A stretch of DNA of 64,000 nucleotides from Roseibacillus ishigakijimensis (lineage in GTDB: Bacteria; Verrucomicrobiota; Verrucomicrobiia; Verrucomicrobiales; Akkermansiaceae): assembly GCF_016595415.1 (NCBI RefSeq), contig NZ_JAENIO010000005.1, positions 118,138-182,137 on the forward strand, given 5' to 3'. The notes under the pieces were generated by a model. That model searched no databases and was not told where the DNA came from. It saw only the letters and a list, made by a program, of their open reading frames with translations. Below, piece after piece: positions 48,459 to 57,533 of this stretch. The first letter of the stretch is position 1, and each line of letters opens with the position of its first letter. The position numbers were made by a program, and so were the translations under genes.

Positions 48459-48526
48459 AGTGCTCTTTTACGAAAGAGGCCTTTTCGCTTTTTCATCGAG
48501 ATGGAAAAGCTATTTTCGGCCCAGTG

Positions 48527-48934
48527 ATGAAGTCCGAACCGAAACTTCTCGGCAAATCCGAGAACGCGCTCCCTACCAGTCCTTCCCGTGAAATCCTCGA
48601 CCGTTTCGAAAATTGCCGCCCCGGGCGCAATTATTGGATCCACCTCGATGCCCCGGAGTTTTCCTCTCTTTGTCCGGTGACGGGCCAGCCTGATTCGGCT
48701 CATGTCGTGATTCGCTATCGGCCGGGCAAGTGGTGCGTAGAGACCAAGTCGCTTAAATTCTACCTCGCCAGTTGGCGCAACACGGCCTCGTTTAATGAGG
48801 AAGTGATCAATACCATTCTGGATGATCTGGTCGCCGTTTGCGAGCCGGCCGAGATGGAAATCAAGGGAGCCTTCGGCGCGCGCGGAGGAATTTCCCTCAC
48901 CGTGGAGGTGCGTCACGAAGGAGAGACCGCGTGA
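48527..48934 (+). CDS. queF: NADPH-dependent 7-cyano-7-deazaguanine reductase
   Basis: A 135-residue type I QueF reducing preQ0 to preQ1 in queuosine synthesis. SSLCPVTGQPD carries the catalytic Cys, VETKSLKFYLASWR is the QueF signature with the substrate-binding Glu, and FNEEVINTILDDL is typical. The start is ATG at 48,527, one codon after a GTG. No preQ1 riboswitch was identified in the 68-base leader, though a nine-pair hairpin with a CGAG loop lies there (48,488-48,509). Other queuosine genes are not in the window. Confidence 0.95.
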   Translation: MKSEPKLLGKSENALPTSPSREILDRFENCRPGRNYWIHLDAPEFSSLCPVTGQPDSAHVVIRYRPGKWCVETKSLKFYLASWRNTASFNEEVINTILDDLVAVCEPAEMEIKGAFGARGGISLTVEVRHEGETA

Positions 48935-48996
48935 AGAGGGATGAACCCGGAAATTTCCCTGCATGTTTGGCGGGGAAGTTGCGTAGAGATTTCAAG

Positions 48997-49743
48997 ATGA
49001 TGAAAAATGCAATAATGGGGGCGCTTGCGCTCTGTGGCACGATGGTAGCCGGGGCGGAGGAAGCTTCTGGAGAGTGGAAAAGCCTGTTCAATGGCAAGGA
49101 CCTCACTGGCTGGACGCCCAAGTTCAAGGGCTACGAGTTGGGGGAAAATGCTAAGGACACCTTTCGCGTGGAGGATGGTTTGCTCAAGGTGTGCTATGAC
49201 AACTACGAGAAATGGGGCTCACTTTTCGGTCACCTTTTTTACGAAAAGGAGCTCTCTCACTACAAGCTACGGGTGGAATATCGCTTTGTGGGTGAGCAGG
49301 TGGCAGAGGGGCCGGGCTGGGCTTGGCGAAACAATGGAGTGATGATTCATGGTCAATCCGCCGAGAGCATGGGGAAGGATCAGGATTTTCCCAACAGCAT
49401 TGAAGTGCAGCTGCTTGGTGGCCGCGAAAACGGGGAGCGCCCCACGGCCAATGTGTGTTCGCCGGGCACGCAGATTTTCTACGAAGGCAAGGTGGACAAG
49501 CGCCATTGCATCAATTCTCAATCCAAGACCTTCCCCGGTGATCAGTGGGTGACCTTGGAAATCGAGGCTCATGGCAGTGAGAAGATCATCCATCGCGTCA
49601 ACGGCGAGGTGGTCTTTGAGTATGAGCACCCTCAGCTCGATGATGGCACTTTGCTGGAAGGGGGCACCATTTCCCTTCAAGCGGAGAGCGCGCCTATCGA
49701 ATTCCGCAAGATCGAGCTGCTTGAACTCCCGGTTCCGGAGTAA
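48997..49743 (+). CDS. DUF1080 (3-keto-disaccharide hydrolase) family protein
   Basis: A 248-residue exported protein; the ATG is followed by a signal peptide (KNAIMGALALCGTMVAGA). The DUF1080 beta-sandwich is obvious: WKSLFNGKDLTGWTPKFKG, FRVEDGLLKVCY, GPGWAWRNNGVMIHGQ, FPNSIEVQLLGG, WVTLEIEAHGSEKIIHRVNG and GTISLQAESAPIEFRKIELL. Characterised members hydrolyse 3-keto-sugars or glycosides; the substrate here is unknown. The frame remains open before the ATG, overlapping queF, but the signal peptide fixes the start. Confidence 0.92.
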   Translation: MMKNAIMGALALCGTMVAGAEEASGEWKSLFNGKDLTGWTPKFKGYELGENAKDTFRVEDGLLKVCYDNYEKWGSLFGHLFYEKELSHYKLRVEYRFVGEQVAEGPGWAWRNNGVMIHGQSAESMGKDQDFPNSIEVQLLGGRENGERPTANVCSPGTQIFYEGKVDKRHCINSQSKTFPGDQWVTLEIEAHGSEKIIHRVNGEVVFEYEHPQLDDGTLLEGGTISLQAESAPIEFRKIELLELPVPE

Positions 49744-49801
49744 GTTGGCTTGCGATCAATTTTCCCGTCAGGTCGCTTTGTGATCTCCCGTAGAGTGGGG
49801 G

Positions 49802-50938
49802 ATGATGAAGCGACTTTTTACGGTGGGGGCGGCTCTTTTTCTTTCCGGGCCGATTTTTGGCAAGAATGAGAAAATCATTACCGCCATGGAAGAGCAGATG
49901 GCGGCGGGAGAAATGGCCGGGGTGGTGACTCTGGTGGGGGGTCGTGAGGGCACCCGGCATCTGGCGGCGCAAGGCTGGGCGAATCGCGAAGAGCAGCGCG
50001 AGATGAAGCCCGATGACTTGTTCTGGATCGCCTCTATGACCAAGCCCGTCACGGGAGTGGCGGTGATGATGTTGGTGGAAGACGGTCAGGTCAGTCTCGA
50101 CGATCCCATCAGCAAGTATTGCCCCGAGTTTGCGGAGCTGAAGAATGCGGAAGGGGAAAAACGGGAGGTGACCCTGCGGCAATGTCTCAATCACACCGCC
50201 GGACTCTCGGAGCTGAACGGTCAGGAGCAAGGGCGCATCAGCAAGCTTCATGAATTGACCGCGCTGGTGGCGCAGAAGCCCCTGCAATTCGAGCCCGGCT
50301 CGCGCTGGCAGTATTCCCAAACGGGTATCAATACCGCCGGCCGGGTGGTGGAGGTCGTCAGTGGGGTGGAGCTGCCGGAGTTTTTTGAAAAACGAATTTT
50401 CGCGCCGCTGGGTATGGGGGACACCACGTTTTACCCCAGCCAGGAGCAGCAGAAGCGTCTCGCCACCAGTTACCGCAAAGAGGGTGAGGAGTTGCTTGCA
50501 AGTGAGATTCATTTTCTGCGCGGCAAGCCCTTGGAGGACGAGTCCCGGCTACCTCTCGCCAATGGCGGGCTCTTTTCCACGGCGGAGGATTACGGTCAGT
50601 TCGCGCGCTGTCTCTTGCGTGGCGGCGAGCTGGATGGCGAGCGTTTGTTGAAGGAGGAGTCCGTCGAGACCTTGCGCACGGTCAATACCGGTGATTTGGC
50701 GGTGGGATTCACTCCCGGCAATGGCTGGGCCGTGGGCTGCTGTGTCATTCGCGAGCCCCAAGGGGTATCGGAGTCGCTTTCGCCGGGCACCTATGGTCAC
50801 GGCGGGGCCTATGGCACGCAGGCGTGGTTCGATCCTGTTGCGGGGAATTACCAGTTGCTCTTCGTGCAGCGGGCGAACTTCCCGAATTCGGACGACTCTC
50901 CCGTGCGCAAGGCGCTTCATGCCGCTGCCGCGCAGTAA
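49802..50938 (+). CDS. Beta-lactamase-family serine hydrolase (class C-like)
   Basis: A 378-residue protein with a probable short signal peptide (LFTVGAALFLSGPIFG). The SxxK motif is in WIASMTKPVTG and the YxN-like motif is YSQTG, with AMPGT-like final segment replaced by GHGGAYGTQAWF, which contains the HxG triad equivalent of KTG. The fold is that of serine beta-lactamases, DD-peptidases and esterases; esterase activity is as likely as cell-wall activity. It sits between DUF1080 and menD without sharing a clear function. Confidence 0.88.
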   Translation: MMKRLFTVGAALFLSGPIFGKNEKIITAMEEQMAAGEMAGVVTLVGGREGTRHLAAQGWANREEQREMKPDDLFWIASMTKPVTGVAVMMLVEDGQVSLDDPISKYCPEFAELKNAEGEKREVTLRQCLNHTAGLSELNGQEQGRISKLHELTALVAQKPLQFEPGSRWQYSQTGINTAGRVVEVVSGVELPEFFEKRIFAPLGMGDTTFYPSQEQQKRLATSYRKEGEELLASEIHFLRGKPLEDESRLPLANGGLFSTAEDYGQFARCLLRGGELDGERLLKEESVETLRTVNTGDLAVGFTPGNGWAVGCCVIREPQGVSESLSPGTYGHGGAYGTQAWFDPVAGNYQLLFVQRANFPNSDDSPVRKALHAAAAQ

Positions 50939-50984
50939 GGGGTTTTTCTACCCAATCCGGCTTTGCTGTGGTTGATTGGCCGCG

Positions 50985-52508
50985 ATGGAGCCGGGCAAAG
51001 AATTGGATGAGCTGTTGGCGCGCGGGTTGCGCCAATTCGTGGTGTGTGGCGGGGCGCGCAATGCCCCGTTGCTGGAGTGGATTGCTCGCATTGAAGGAGC
51101 CGAGGTTTACTCTCATTTTGAAGAGCGCGGGGCGGGGTTCTTCGCTCTAGGGCGGACCATGGTCACGGACGAACCTTGTGCGGTGGTGGTGACCAGTGGC
51201 ACCGCGGTGGCCGAGCTGCTGCCCGCAGTGGTGGAGGCTTATTATCAACAGCGCCCGCTGGTAGTCATTTCGGCGGATCGACCGGAGAGTTTTCGAGGCA
51301 CGGGGGCTCCCCAGGCAATTGAGCAAGAAGGTATCTTCGGGCTTTATGCGGCGGATCGAGTGACCTTTTGGGAGGGCCGTGGGCCGCTTCATCTCAATAT
51401 CCCTTTGGAAGAAGAGGACGACTTGGGGCAGCCGGGCCCGGTAGAGGAAGGCGTGCGGGAGCGCACCTCCTTCAATGTCGCGCCGCTGGCCCAGTGGTTG
51501 CGGAAAGGAATTTTCAAAGGGCTGGTTGTCCTAGTGGGCGGGCTGGATGAGCAGGACCGGGAAGAGGTGTTCTACTTTTGCCAGAATCTGGGAGCGCCCG
51601 TGCTGGCCGATGCCACCAGTGGCTTGCGCGAGGCCTTGGGCGAGCAACAACTGGTCGATGGCGATCGGCTGCTGCGGGACAATCCCCCCGGCAAGGTTTT
51701 GCGCATTGGGGAAGTGCCGGTGGGGCGTTTTTGGCGGGATTTGGAAAAAAGACCGGAAATCGAGGTCTACTCCATCACGCGCTCGGGATTTCCGGGTTTG
51801 GCGCGGGCCAGCGAGGTGATTCAAGGCGAGCCGGCCCGGGTGGTGAAGGGCCTGGGTGAAGTGGACGAGGTTGGAGATGTCCTCGAGCACCTGTCCGCCA
51901 GCCGGGGGCGGGCCAATTCGAGTGACGAATTGCTGGAGGCCCATCCGGATTCCGAGCCTGCCCTCCTGCGCGAGCTGTCGCTCTACGCCACCCGCGCCGA
52001 TTCCCTTTTCCTGGGCAATAGCCTGCCCATTCGCGAGTGGAACGATTTCGCGCAGCGGGACTTCCCCCTCACCTTGGTGCGGGCTTGTCGCGGGGCCAAT
52101 GGCATTGACGGCCAGCTCTCCGCGTGGCTGGGGACCTCGGTGGAAGAAGGGGCCGCGTGGGCGATTTTCGGTGATTTGACAGTGCTCTATGACTTGGCCG
52201 CGCCGCATCTTTTGGCCGGGGTGGCGCAGGAAGAGCGCGTGCTCGTCGTCTTGAACAATGACGGGGGGCGAATCTTCGATCGCTTGCCCCGCTTGCAAGG
52301 GATGGACCCCCGGGCCCGCGAATGGTTGACCGCTTCCCATGGGCGGAATTTGCAGGAATGGGCCGCGATGTGGGGGCTAGCTTACCGGCGGGTGACCTCG
52401 CGCGAGGAGATGGAATGCCTGGAGGAGCTGCCCCCGGGGACGACTGTGGTCGAGGTCATCCCTTCTGCTGAGCAAACGGAGGAGTTCTGGCAAGCCTGGC
52501 AGCGGTGA
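50985..52508 (+). CDS. menD: 2-succinyl-5-enolpyruvyl-6-hydroxy-3-cyclohexene-1-carboxylate synthase
   Basis: A 507-residue thiamin-diphosphate enzyme of menaquinone synthesis. The catalytic Glu is in SHFEERGAGFFALG, followed by VVVTSGTAVAELLPAVVEA and VVISADRPESFRGTGAPQAI, which are MenD signatures; the cofactor motif GDL...NNDGGRIFDRLP is near the end. It is a little shorter than E. coli MenD at the N-terminus. The ATG at 50,985 is preferred to a TTG three codons earlier. No other men genes are in the window. Confidence 0.93.
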   Translation: MEPGKELDELLARGLRQFVVCGGARNAPLLEWIARIEGAEVYSHFEERGAGFFALGRTMVTDEPCAVVVTSGTAVAELLPAVVEAYYQQRPLVVISADRPESFRGTGAPQAIEQEGIFGLYAADRVTFWEGRGPLHLNIPLEEEDDLGQPGPVEEGVRERTSFNVAPLAQWLRKGIFKGLVVLVGGLDEQDREEVFYFCQNLGAPVLADATSGLREALGEQQLVDGDRLLRDNPPGKVLRIGEVPVGRFWRDLEKRPEIEVYSITRSGFPGLARASEVIQGEPARVVKGLGEVDEVGDVLEHLSASRGRANSSDELLEAHPDSEPALLRELSLYATRADSLFLGNSLPIREWNDFAQRDFPLTLVRACRGANGIDGQLSAWLGTSVEEGAAWAIFGDLTVLYDLAAPHLLAGVAQEERVLVVLNNDGGRIFDRLPRLQGMDPRAREWLTASHGRNLQEWAAMWGLAYRRVTSREEMECLEELPPGTTVVEVIPSAEQTEEFWQAWQR

Positions 52509-52565
52509 CGAAATTTTTTTCGGCGAGCCGTGAATACCTCGTCCCCGGGCCCCGTTGAAGAGGGT

Positions 52566-52889
52566 ATGCAAGCAAAAGTCCTCAAATCGACCGCGCTGGC
52601 CAGCATCGCCCTCCTTTTCGCCTCCTGTGCTAGCGATCCCTATTATGCAAACAGCGGCTATGGCGGCAGTTACGGAGGTCAGGCTGGCGGCATTGATGTT
52701 CCCAAGACCGCGGCTCTCGTGGCTGCAGGCGTTGCAGGCCTTTCTCTTTACCACTACGGCAAGGAGAAGGACAAACGCAAGGAAGCCGAGCGCAAACTCG
52801 ACCGTCACAACCGCTATCACCACGACTATCGCCGGGGCTACGACCGTTACAACCGCTATGATCGCTACGATCGCGGTCGCCGCTGGTAA
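52566..52889 (+). CDS. Small lipoprotein with Tyr/Arg-rich tail
   Basis: A 107-residue protein; GAAGAGGGT just before the ATG is a good ribosome-binding site. A signal peptide ending in ALLFASC suggests lipid attachment at the Cys. The middle has SGYGGSYGGQAGG and a short hydrophobic helix (TAALVAAGVAGLSLY); the end is low-complexity Arg/Tyr/Asp repeats (RGYDRYNRYDRYDRGRRW). The function is unknown; the basic, aromatic tail could bind nucleic acid, peptidoglycan or LPS. It ends just before a strong terminator. Confidence 0.75.
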   Translation: MQAKVLKSTALASIALLFASCASDPYYANSGYGGSYGGQAGGIDVPKTAALVAAGVAGLSLYHYGKEKDKRKEAERKLDRHNRYHHDYRRGYDRYNRYDRYDRGRRW

Positions 52890-52915
52890 GTGAAAATCTG
52901 AAATTTTGCCAAAAT

Positions 52916-52946
52916 GCCGTCGGGGTCTTTCCTCGGCGGCTTTTTT
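52916..52946 (+). terminator. Rho-independent terminator
   Basis: A ten-pair stem with two G-U pairs (GCCGTCGGGG with CCTCGGCGGC) and a TCTTT loop, followed by six T. It ends the lipoprotein transcript. Confidence 0.88.
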
Positions 52947-52962
52947 CGTTAGGGTGTCGGCA

Positions 52963-53988
52963 ATGATGAAAGCTGTCGCCTACCAGAATCCCGGACCGAT
53001 TGACCGCGAGGACGCCCTTCAGGATGTCACTTTGGAGAAGCCCGTGGTTACGGGGCGGGATCTGCTGGTGGAAGTGCGGGCGGTCTCGGTCAATCCCGTC
53101 GATGCCAAGGTGCGCCAACGCCTGGGCGCGGAGGATGGCGGTTGGAAGGTGCTGGGCTACGATGCCGCGGGTGTGGTCAGTGCGGTGGGGCCGCAGGTGG
53201 AGGGCTTCCAAGTGGGCGACGAGGTTTACTATGCCGGCAGCATTGCTCGCCCGGGCACCAATGCCGAGTTCCATCTCGTCGATGAGCGCATCGTGGGTCG
53301 CAAGCCCGCCAACCTGAGTTTTGCGGAAGCCGCTGCTCTGCCTCTCACTGCCATCACCGCTTGGGAAATGCTCTTTGACCGGCTGGATGTCCGGCGTCCC
53401 ACGCCCGAGGGAGGGGACCTCATTCTCGTCATTGGTGGGGCGGGGGGAGTGGGCTCCATCACTTTGCAGCTCCTGGCCGCGCTCACCGACCTCACCATTG
53501 TGGCCACCGCCTCGCGACCCGAGACCAAGGCCTGGGTGCAGGAATGCGGGGCCCATCACGTTCTCGATCATCGCGAGCCCCTCGCGGCCCAGTTCGCGGC
53601 GCTTTCGCCCTTGGGGCAGCCCGGTTTTGTCTTTGCCACCACGCAGACGGATCGGCACTGGGAGGCTATCGCAGAGCTGATTGCACCCCAGGGGCGCGTC
53701 GGGCTCATCGATGATCCGGCGGAGATCGATTTGAAAGTGATGAAGCGCAAGGCCCTCTCCATCCACTGGGAATTCATGTTCGCGCGCCCGGTTTTTGCCA
53801 CTGCCGACCAGGCCAGGCAGGGGCAGTTGCTCAACGAACTCGCCACCCTGGTGGATGCGGGTAAGGTTCGGAGCACGCTCACCGAGGTCGCCGGGCCCAT
53901 CACCGCCGCCAATCTGCGCGCGCAGCATGCCCGTATCGAGAGCGGCACCGCTCGGGGCAAGATCGTCCTCGAGGGCTTCGGGGGCTGA
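52963..53988 (+). CDS. Zinc-independent MDR oxidoreductase (quinone oxidoreductase-like)
   Basis: A 341-residue medium-chain dehydrogenase of the subgroup annotated as zinc-binding alcohol dehydrogenase family. MKAVAYQNPGPIDREDALQ, VSVNPVDAKVRQR, GYDAAGVVSAVGP and the nucleotide-binding VIGGAGGVGSITLQLL are typical; the catalytic-zinc cysteine of true alcohol dehydrogenases is absent, so it probably reduces quinones or enals with NADPH. The frame is open upstream through the terminator region, but the MMKAVAY start is the conserved one. Confidence 0.88.
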   Translation: MMKAVAYQNPGPIDREDALQDVTLEKPVVTGRDLLVEVRAVSVNPVDAKVRQRLGAEDGGWKVLGYDAAGVVSAVGPQVEGFQVGDEVYYAGSIARPGTNAEFHLVDERIVGRKPANLSFAEAAALPLTAITAWEMLFDRLDVRRPTPEGGDLILVIGGAGGVGSITLQLLAALTDLTIVATASRPETKAWVQECGAHHVLDHREPLAAQFAALSPLGQPGFVFATTQTDRHWEAIAELIAPQGRVGLIDDPAEIDLKVMKRKALSIHWEFMFARPVFATADQARQGQLLNELATLVDAGKVRSTLTEVAGPITAANLRAQHARIESGTARGKIVLEGFGG

Positions 53989-54104
53989 ATCCACCGTAGC
54001 AAGGTCTGCGAGGGGCGGCTGGCGGGGGCAAAGCGCTGTGCGACAGGGTGAGCACGCTCGGTGAAAGGGGAGAGGGGGTCGCGCGTAGCTAAGTCCCTCA
54101 TTCT

Positions 54105-55595
54105 ATGTTTTCGAAAATCCCATTCCTCTCTTCGCTCGCTGGTCTTGTGGGTCTTGTCGCAGGTCCGGTGGCCCTTGCCGGGGAGCGACCTAACTTCCTG
54201 TTCATCCTCGTCGACGACCAATCGCCCTATGACCTCACCATTTACGATCCCCAGTCCCCGCTGGAGACCCCGCACCTTTCCCGCCTCGCCGAGCAAGGCG
54301 TGGTCTTTGAGGGAGCTTACCAAATGGGCTCTTGGTCGGGGGCGGTCTGCACTCCCTCCCGCACCATGATCATGACCGGGCGCGGCGTTTGGAACATCCC
54401 CGGCGCCTGGAAGGAGACCCGCCAGGAAGACACCGCCGGGGTGCTCGCCGAGACCTTGCCCGCTCTCTTCAATGCCCACGGATACGACACCATGCGCACC
54501 TGCAAGAAGGGGAACAGCTTCGAGGCGGCCAACAAGCAGTTCACCGTCCGGCGCGATGCCACCAAGCGCGGCGGCACGGCGGAATCCGGCAGTGCCTGGC
54601 ATGGCCAGCAGGTCCTCGACTACCTCGCCACGCGGGAGGAGAGCCAGGACGAGGATCCCTTTCTCATCTACTTCGGCTTTTCCCATCCCCACGATGTCCG
54701 CGACGGTACCCCGCCATTGTTGGAAAAATACGGGGCCAGCAATCACACCGACCCCGCGAACCCGCCCCAGCCCGGCGAGGCCGCTCCTTCCTTGCAAACC
54801 AACTACCTGCCCGCCCACCCCTTCCCCCACGGTCACCCGGGCTTGCGTGATGAGGAAAAAGTCTCCGGCGTGTGGAAGCGACGCGACGAGGCCACCGTGC
54901 GCAATGAGCTGGGCCGGGAGTATGCCTGCTCCGAAAACATCGATATCCAGATTGGAAAAGTCCTTGCCCGCCTGGAAGAGATGGGCGAGCTGGACAATAC
55001 CTACATCATCTACACCTCCGACCACGGCATGAGCATCGGGCGCCATGGCTTGATGGGTAAGCAGAATCTCTACGAGCACACCTGGCGCGTGCCCTACATC
55101 GTGAGCGGGCCCGGTCTCCCGGCCGGCAAGCGTGTGCCGGGCAATATCTACCTCATGGATACCCTTCCCACCTTGTTGGACCTGGCCGGCATCGCCGCGC
55201 CCGAGGCCCTGGATGGAGTCAGCTTCCGCCCGGTCTTGCAGGGGGAAAAGAGCACTGTGCGCGAGGTCCTCTACGGCGTCTATACTGGTGGCACCAAGCC
55301 CGGCATGCGCTCTGTGCGCCGGGGCGACTGGAAGCTCATCAAATACGACACTCTCGATGGCCAAGTGCGCCAGACCCAGCTCTTCAACCTTGCGGAAAAT
55401 CCCCAGGAGCTCCTTGCCGAGCACCACGATCCCGCTGTCGTCGCCCTCACGGGCAATAAACCCGGCAAGAACCAGCGGAACCTCGCCTATGACCCGGACT
55501 TTGCCGACAAACGCAAGGAAATGGAGGCCCTTTTGCTCCGTGAACAAGAGCGTTGGGGGGACCCCTACCGCCTCTGGGACCAGCCCCAACCCTAG
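54105..55595 (+). CDS. Secreted sulfatase
   Basis: A 496-residue type I sulfatase with a signal peptide (LAGLVGLVAGPVALAGERP). LFILVDDQSPYDLTIY has the metal-binding Asp pair; VCTPSRTMIMTGR is the CxPSR motif whose Cys is converted to formylglycine; IYTSDHGMSIGRHGLMGK supplies later metal ligands. It probably removes sulfate from an algal or host polysaccharide. The next gene, a TIM-barrel isomerase, follows after 96 bases. The anaerobic or copper-dependent maturase is not in the window. Confidence 0.95.
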   Translation: MFSKIPFLSSLAGLVGLVAGPVALAGERPNFLFILVDDQSPYDLTIYDPQSPLETPHLSRLAEQGVVFEGAYQMGSWSGAVCTPSRTMIMTGRGVWNIPGAWKETRQEDTAGVLAETLPALFNAHGYDTMRTCKKGNSFEAANKQFTVRRDATKRGGTAESGSAWHGQQVLDYLATREESQDEDPFLIYFGFSHPHDVRDGTPPLLEKYGASNHTDPANPPQPGEAAPSLQTNYLPAHPFPHGHPGLRDEEKVSGVWKRRDEATVRNELGREYACSENIDIQIGKVLARLEEMGELDNTYIIYTSDHGMSIGRHGLMGKQNLYEHTWRVPYIVSGPGLPAGKRVPGNIYLMDTLPTLLDLAGIAAPEALDGVSFRPVLQGEKSTVREVLYGVYTGGTKPGMRSVRRGDWKLIKYDTLDGQVRQTQLFNLAENPQELLAEHHDPAVVALTGNKPGKNQRNLAYDPDFADKRKEMEALLLREQERWGDPYRLWDQPQP

Positions 55596-55691
55596 GCTTC
55601 CGCTCTTTCTCCGCTCTTTCGGTGGCCAATCGCGCGCTCCGGCGACCGTTATTGGCCATCGCCTCCTACCCGGGGCCGATTCTCTTAAACT

Positions 55692-56627
55692 ATGAACACC
55701 ACACATTCTTCCCGCCGTCGGTTTTTCCGCCAAGCAGCCCTTGGCACCGCCGGCCTTGTCCTCGCGCCTTCTGTGGGCGCCGTCAGCCAGCCCTTCGCCC
55801 GCAGTGGCGATAGCCGCATCCGTCTGGCCCTCGCCGCATACTCCTTCCGTGATTATTTCCCCTACAGCAAAGAGCGGAAAGTGGCCGAAGTGCCGGAGGA
55901 GGTCCGCATGAATATGCCGAAATTCATTCGCTATTGCGCCCAGCACGGCCTCGATGGGGCTGAGCTGACCAGCTATCACTTCAATCCCGACGATACTGCG
56001 GAGGACTTCCTCGCCTGTCGCCATCAAGCCCACATCAATGGGGTCTCCATAGCGGGAACCGCCATTGGCAATAACTTTTCCCACCCCAAAGACTCTTCCG
56101 AGCGCGCCCGCCAGATGGAGTATGTGCGCACTTGGATCGACCGCGCCGCCCTCATGGGCGCTCCCCACATTCGCGTCTTTGCGGGTGTGCCTCCCAAGGG
56201 CGTCAGCGAGGAAGAGCTGGAGGCCAACGCCATCTCCGCCCTCGCTGAGGCGGCCGAATACGCGGGCTCCAAGGGCATATTCCTCGGTATCGAGAACCAC
56301 GATTCCATCAGCACCCCCGAGCGCCTCCTGCGCATCACCCGGGGGGTCGATTCCCCCTGGGTCGGCATCAATCTCGATACCGGCAACTTCCGGGGCGGGG
56401 ACCCCTACGCCGCCATTGCGGAGTGCGCGCCCTACGCCGTGAATGTCCAATTGAAGGTCCGGCTCGATATTGAGGGCAAGAAGGTGGAAGCAGACATTCC
56501 TCGCATTGTGAGGCTCCTGCGCGAGGCCAACTATCAGGGATTCCTCGTCTTGGAGTATGAAGAGACCGCCAATCCCTACGAAGCCATCCCGCCGCTCCTG
56601 GAGACCCTCCGCAAGGAGCTGGCCTGA
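55692..56627 (+). CDS. Exported sugar phosphate isomerase/epimerase-like TIM barrel
   Basis: A 311-residue protein with a Tat signal (SSRRRFFRQAALGTAGLVLA) and then an AP-endonuclease-2-like TIM barrel: IRLALAAYSFRDYFP, LDGAELTSYHF, PHIRVFAGVPPKG, FLGIENHDSISTP, VGINLDTGNFRGGDPY, YAVNVQLKVR and FLVLEYEE. The Glu, Asp and His metal ligands of the family are present. Exported members are frequent in Planctomycetota and Verrucomicrobiota and are presumed to act on sugars or polyols. It follows the sulfatase gene. Confidence 0.85.
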   Translation: MNTTHSSRRRFFRQAALGTAGLVLAPSVGAVSQPFARSGDSRIRLALAAYSFRDYFPYSKERKVAEVPEEVRMNMPKFIRYCAQHGLDGAELTSYHFNPDDTAEDFLACRHQAHINGVSIAGTAIGNNFSHPKDSSERARQMEYVRTWIDRAALMGAPHIRVFAGVPPKGVSEEELEANAISALAEAAEYAGSKGIFLGIENHDSISTPERLLRITRGVDSPWVGINLDTGNFRGGDPYAAIAECAPYAVNVQLKVRLDIEGKKVEADIPRIVRLLREANYQGFLVLEYEETANPYEAIPPLLETLRKELA

Positions 56628-56720
56628 GCCTCTCCCCGGCGCTTGGGTCAAGCTCTTGTCTCAAGCGTCTTTTCTGATTTTTTCCTTGGCGGGGGAAGAG
56701 CCACCCTTTCTCTTCTTGCC

Positions 56721-57533
56721 ATGATTCTTCGCGTGGCTCTCTTCTCCCTCCTCACCTTTCTCTGTGGCTTTGTGACCCCGGGAACTGCCGGGGAGCAGGA
56801 GAAGGCTGCCCCTTCCGGGGAGCCTCAACTGCGGGTAACGGCCTACAATATCCGCCATGGGGCAGGCCGGGACGGCAAAGTCGACCTCGACCGCACCGCA
56901 GCCGTCCTCCGGGCCCTCGATGCCGACCTCATCGCCCTGCAAGAGGTCGACAAGAACTGCCGCCGCAGTGGGCAGCGCGACCTTGCGGCCGAGCTGGCAC
57001 AACGCCTCGGCATGACGCACCGCTTTGGCAAGTTCATGGACTATCAGGGCGGCGAATACGGTATGGCCATTCTCTCCCGCCTGCCCATCACCGCCACCAC
57101 GCGCCACCCCTTGCCCCGGGGTGCCGAGCCCCGTTGTGCTCTCGAGGTGCAAGTCACCGTGCCCGGCCTGGCCCAGCCCCTCTCTTTCCTCAGCATCCAC
57201 AATGACTGGACGGATGGGGAGATCCGCACCCGTCAGGTGACAGCCCTCCTCACGGCTTTGGCCGAGCATCGCCATCCCGTCATCTTGGCCGGCGACTTCA
57301 ATGGCCCGCGCGACGATGCCTCCTTGCAGCTGCTGGAGAAGAGGCAGTGGCAGATTCTTCCGAAGAATGACAGCCCCGCGCCCACCTTTCCGGCCCATCA
57401 GCCCGAGGTCGAGATTGACTTCCTGGTGGTGAAAAACCTCCCGCCGTTCACCTGCCGACACTGGGTGGAGGAGGAAGAGGACGCTTCCGACCACCGCCCC
57501 CTGGCGGCGAGCTTCTCCTGGACCGCTCGCTAG
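56721..57533 (+). CDS. Secreted endonuclease/exonuclease/phosphatase family protein
   Basis: A 270-residue protein with a signal peptide (ILRVALFSLLTFLCGFVTPGTAG). LRVTAYNIRHGAGRDGK, LIALQEVDKNCRRSG (with the catalytic Glu), HNDWTD, VILAGDFNGPRDDAS and DASDHRPLAASF are the ordered DNase I/EEP motifs, all intact. The substrate could be extracellular DNA, a phospholipid or a sugar phosphate. The start is fixed by the signal peptide. It ends the gene cluster before a long intergenic region. Confidence 0.92.
   Translation: MILRVALFSLLTFLCGFVTPGTAGEQEKAAPSGEPQLRVTAYNIRHGAGRDGKVDLDRTAAVLRALDADLIALQEVDKNCRRSGQRDLAAELAQRLGMTHRFGKFMDYQGGEYGMAILSRLPITATTRHPLPRGAEPRCALEVQVTVPGLAQPLSFLSIHNDWTDGEIRTRQVTALLTALAEHRHPVILAGDFNGPRDDASLQLLEKRQWQILPKNDSPAPTFPAHQPEVEIDFLVVKNLPPFTCRHWVEEEEDASDHRPLAASFSWTAR

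Noticed and set aside
48459..48526. A preQ1 riboswitch before queF
   Set aside because: The leader has a simple hairpin with a four-base loop and lacks the A-rich tail and pseudoknot pattern of preQ1 classes.
53568..56651. A 1,027-codon open frame antisense to the sulfatase and isomerase genes
   Set aside because: The sense genes have unmistakable motifs; the antisense translation has none and crosses several real gene boundaries.
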